From Candidatus Omnitrophota bacterium (GTDB taxonomy: Bacteria > Omnitrophota > Gorgyraeia > Gygaellales > Profunditerraquicolaceae), in NCBI GenBank assembly GCA_020063525.1, contig JAGUUJ010000127.1:1-5005 (forward strand): a stretch of 5,005 nucleotides of DNA, read 5' to 3'. A program made the position numbers and the translations under genes. Below are positions 3,807 to 5,005 of the stretch, piece by piece. The notes below the pieces were generated by a model, which was given only the letters and a program-made list of their open reading frames with translations, was not told the DNA's origin and searched no databases. The stretch's first letter is position 1, and each line of letters starts with the position of its first letter.

Positions 3807-5005
3807 TTCTTTTTATTTGAAATATCCTTCTGCGCATCTAGAATGGTTTTGTGCCTTTTCTCTTTTTCTTTTCTTTCCACATCGTCAGCCAGCTTTTCTG
3901 CTTCTGTATGAGGCCGGGGAGAATATTTAAAAATATATGCAGCGTCAAATTCTATATCTTTTACTAAGTTGTAGGTCTTTAGAAAATCCGCCTCTGTCTC
4001 TGTAGGAAACCCCACAATTATATCTGTAGTCAGAGTTGCGCTTTTTACAATTTTACGATAATTATCTGCTAAATCCAAATAGAATTTTCCTGTATAGCCG
4101 CGGTTCATAAGCTCTAAGATTCTATCTGAACCGGATTGAACGGGAAGGTGCAAATATTTTTTTAACTTTTCTAAATTAGCCATTGTTTTGAATAAATCAA
4201 TGGAGGTATCTTTGGGATGCGAAGTAATAAAACTGAATTCTTCCAGGCCCTTGACGAGCTCAACGAACTCAATGAGCTTTGCAAAATTAATGTCATTGTA
4301 TTGATACGCATTCACATTTTGCCCTAATAGCGTAATTTTAGTTATGCCTTTATCAACTGCCTCTTCAATCTCTTTTAATATCTCTTTATAATTACGGTTG
4401 CGCAGCTCACCCCTTACATATGGCACTACACAATAAGAGCAGAAATTAGAACAACCCTCTGATATTACCACAAAAGCGTGGTTTTTATCTTCGTGAAATC
4501 CGGTATGATAAATTGCTTCCGGCCTAGTTTCCCCGTTTGTCTCCCAAATCTTTAATTGAAAAAGGGGATTGTTTCCGCCTTTTGGGGACTGTCCCCTTTT
4601 TCCCTGCCGTATGATGTCATTTAAAATCCGGGGAATCTTTGCAATATCACTTGGCCCTACTACAAAATTCACATTGGGGACCCTATCAAAAATCTTTTCT
4701 TTATAATTCTGCGCCATACAACCGACTATACCGATTATAGGGACTGTCCCCGTCAAAGCTCTTGAATGCTTGCCAAAAGGGACTGTCCCTAAGGTTTCTT
4801 TACCTTTAAAGACCATCCCCGAAGGGGACAGTCCCTTCTTAAATTTTCCCAATTCAGACCAAACCTTATCTTCAGCGTGTTGACGAACCGAACAGGTATT
4901 AAATAATATAATATCCGCCTTCCCTGGGTCATCAATTAACTCAAAGCCTTCTTTTTCAAGCAGGCCACAGATAACCTCCGAATCCCGCACGTTCATCTGA
5001 CAGCC
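3791..5005 (-). CDS. miaB: tRNA methylthiotransferase MiaB, 5' end cut by window edge, no TRAM domain
   Basis: MiaB is a radical-SAM enzyme with two [4Fe-4S] clusters that converts i6A37 to ms2i6A37 in tRNA. The frame runs to the window edge: the codons before the Met at 4996 read Gly-Cys-Gln, giving the family motif GCQMN, so that Met is internal. Numbering from the edge Gly as 1, the N-terminal cluster cysteines are Cys2, Cys38 (NTCSVR) and Cys96 (GCMAQ). The radical-SAM motif CxxxCxxC is Cys185, Cys189 and Cys192 (GCSNFCSYCVVPYVRG). LHLPVQSGS and YSPRPHT complete the core. Two insertions, about 58-89 and 135-149, are encoded by palindromic repeat elements and lie between the motifs. The protein ends in a lysine-rich tail straight after the helix that normally leads into the TRAM domain, a module thought to bind tRNA, so TRAM is missing. 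Its stop lies inside the start of the TPR-SPOR gene. Core motifs argue it is still an enzyme; it groups with MiaB rather than RimO or MtaB by motif. Confidence 0.93.
   Translation of the reverse strand, partial: GCQMNVRDSEVICGLLEKEGFELIDDPGKADIILFNTCSVRQHAEDKVWSELGKFKKGLSPSGMVFKGKETLGTVPFGKHSRALTGTVPIIGIVGCMAQNYKEKIFDRVPNVNFVVGPSDIAKIPRILNDIIRQGKRGQSPKGGNNPLFQLKIWETNGETRPEAIYHTGFHEDKNHAFVVISEGCSNFCSYCVVPYVRGELRNRNYKEILKEIEEAVDKGITKITLLGQNVNAYQYNDINFAKLIEFVELVKGLEEFSFITSHPKDTSIDLFKTMANLEKLKKYLHLPVQSGSDRILELMNRGYTGKFYLDLADNYRKIVKSATLTTDIIVGFPTETEADFLKTYNLVKDIEFDAAYIFKYSPRPHTEAEKLADDVERKEKEKRHKTILDAQKDISNKKKCLKK
4559..4601. repeat. 43-bp palindromic element inside miaB
   Basis: Perfect 10-bp terminal inverted repeats, AAAAAGGGGA (4559-4568) and TCCCCTTTTT (4592-4601), bound the element. 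The right half contains a full core palindrome GGGGACTGTCCCC (4584-4596). The left half contains a decayed copy, GGGGATTGTTTCC (4564-4576), differing by three C-to-T changes. In the miaB frame the element is read as about 15 residues (135-149), including GQSP and GGNN. They lie between the third N-terminal cluster cysteine and the radical-SAM motif, in a linker that can tolerate extra residues. Confidence 0.75.
4739..4836. repeat. 98-bp palindromic element inside miaB, three core copies
   Basis: Perfect 13-bp inverted repeats mark the ends: AGGGACTGTCCCC (4739-4751) and GGGGACAGTCCCT (4824-4836). A third copy, AGGGACTGTCCCT (4778-4790), lies between, with a possible degenerate half copy GACCATCCCC (4811-4820) forming TCCCC-GAA-GGGGA with its neighbour. 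In miaB the copies are read as GLSP, GTVP and GTVP, within about 32 extra residues (58-89) placed between the NTCSVR and GCMAQ cysteines, where other MiaB proteins have only a short loop. All three copies stay free of stop codons. Confidence 0.8.

Noticed and set aside
4559..4836. CRISPR array suggested by several GGGACTGTCCC copies
   Set aside because: The copies are 11-13 bp palindromes in both orientations with irregular gaps, inside a protein-coding gene; repeat and spacer lengths do not fit an array.
3791..4996. MiaB start at the Met at 4996
   Set aside because: The frame continues to the window edge as Gly-Cys-Gln before this Met, matching the conserved GCQMN motif with a cluster-binding Cys, so the true start lies upstream of the window.

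Overview
The window is a compact, single-direction gene cluster: every gene reads on the minus strand, so transcription runs from position 5005 toward 1. In that order it holds miaB (5' end outside the window), a periplasmic TPR-SPOR protein gene, miaA, hflX and hrcA (3' end outside the window). The first four lie end to end and look like one transcription unit. hrcA has its own sigma70-type promoter and a CIRCE operator. It is probably the first gene of a heat-shock operon (hrcA, then typically grpE, dnaK, dnaJ) continuing past position 1.

The genes fit together functionally. MiaA prenylates A37 of tRNAs reading UNN codons, and MiaB methylthiolates the product to ms2i6A37. HflX is a ribosome-associated GTPase, often found near miaA and linked to rescue of stalled or heat-damaged ribosomes. 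HrcA represses chaperone genes. The theme is translation fidelity and stress recovery, with one envelope gene (a signal peptide, TPR repeats and a C-terminal peptidoglycan-binding SPOR domain) inserted between miaB and miaA.

The organism is a bacterium, probably diderm (SPOR domain, exported TPR protein), with moderately AT-rich DNA. Gene content plus dispersed GGGGACAGTCCCC-type palindromes recall uncultured lineages such as Omnitrophota. That placement is an impression from memory and cannot be proved from this window.

The unusual content is repetitive DNA. (1) A 175-bp element with imperfect terminal inverted repeats and internal stems (1942-2116) fills nearly all of the miaA-hflX gap; it touches the miaA stop codon and ends 9 bases before the hflX start. 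(2) Two small palindromic elements built from the core GGGGACWGTCCCC (4559-4601 and 4739-4836) lie inside the miaB reading frame and are translated as low-complexity insertions. (3) MiaB stops just where its TRAM domain should begin. (4) HrcA lacks roughly 100 residues of its central effector/dimerisation region while keeping its DNA-binding domain, and it sits behind a nearly perfect CIRCE. There is no RNA gene, CRISPR array or plus-strand gene that I can support.
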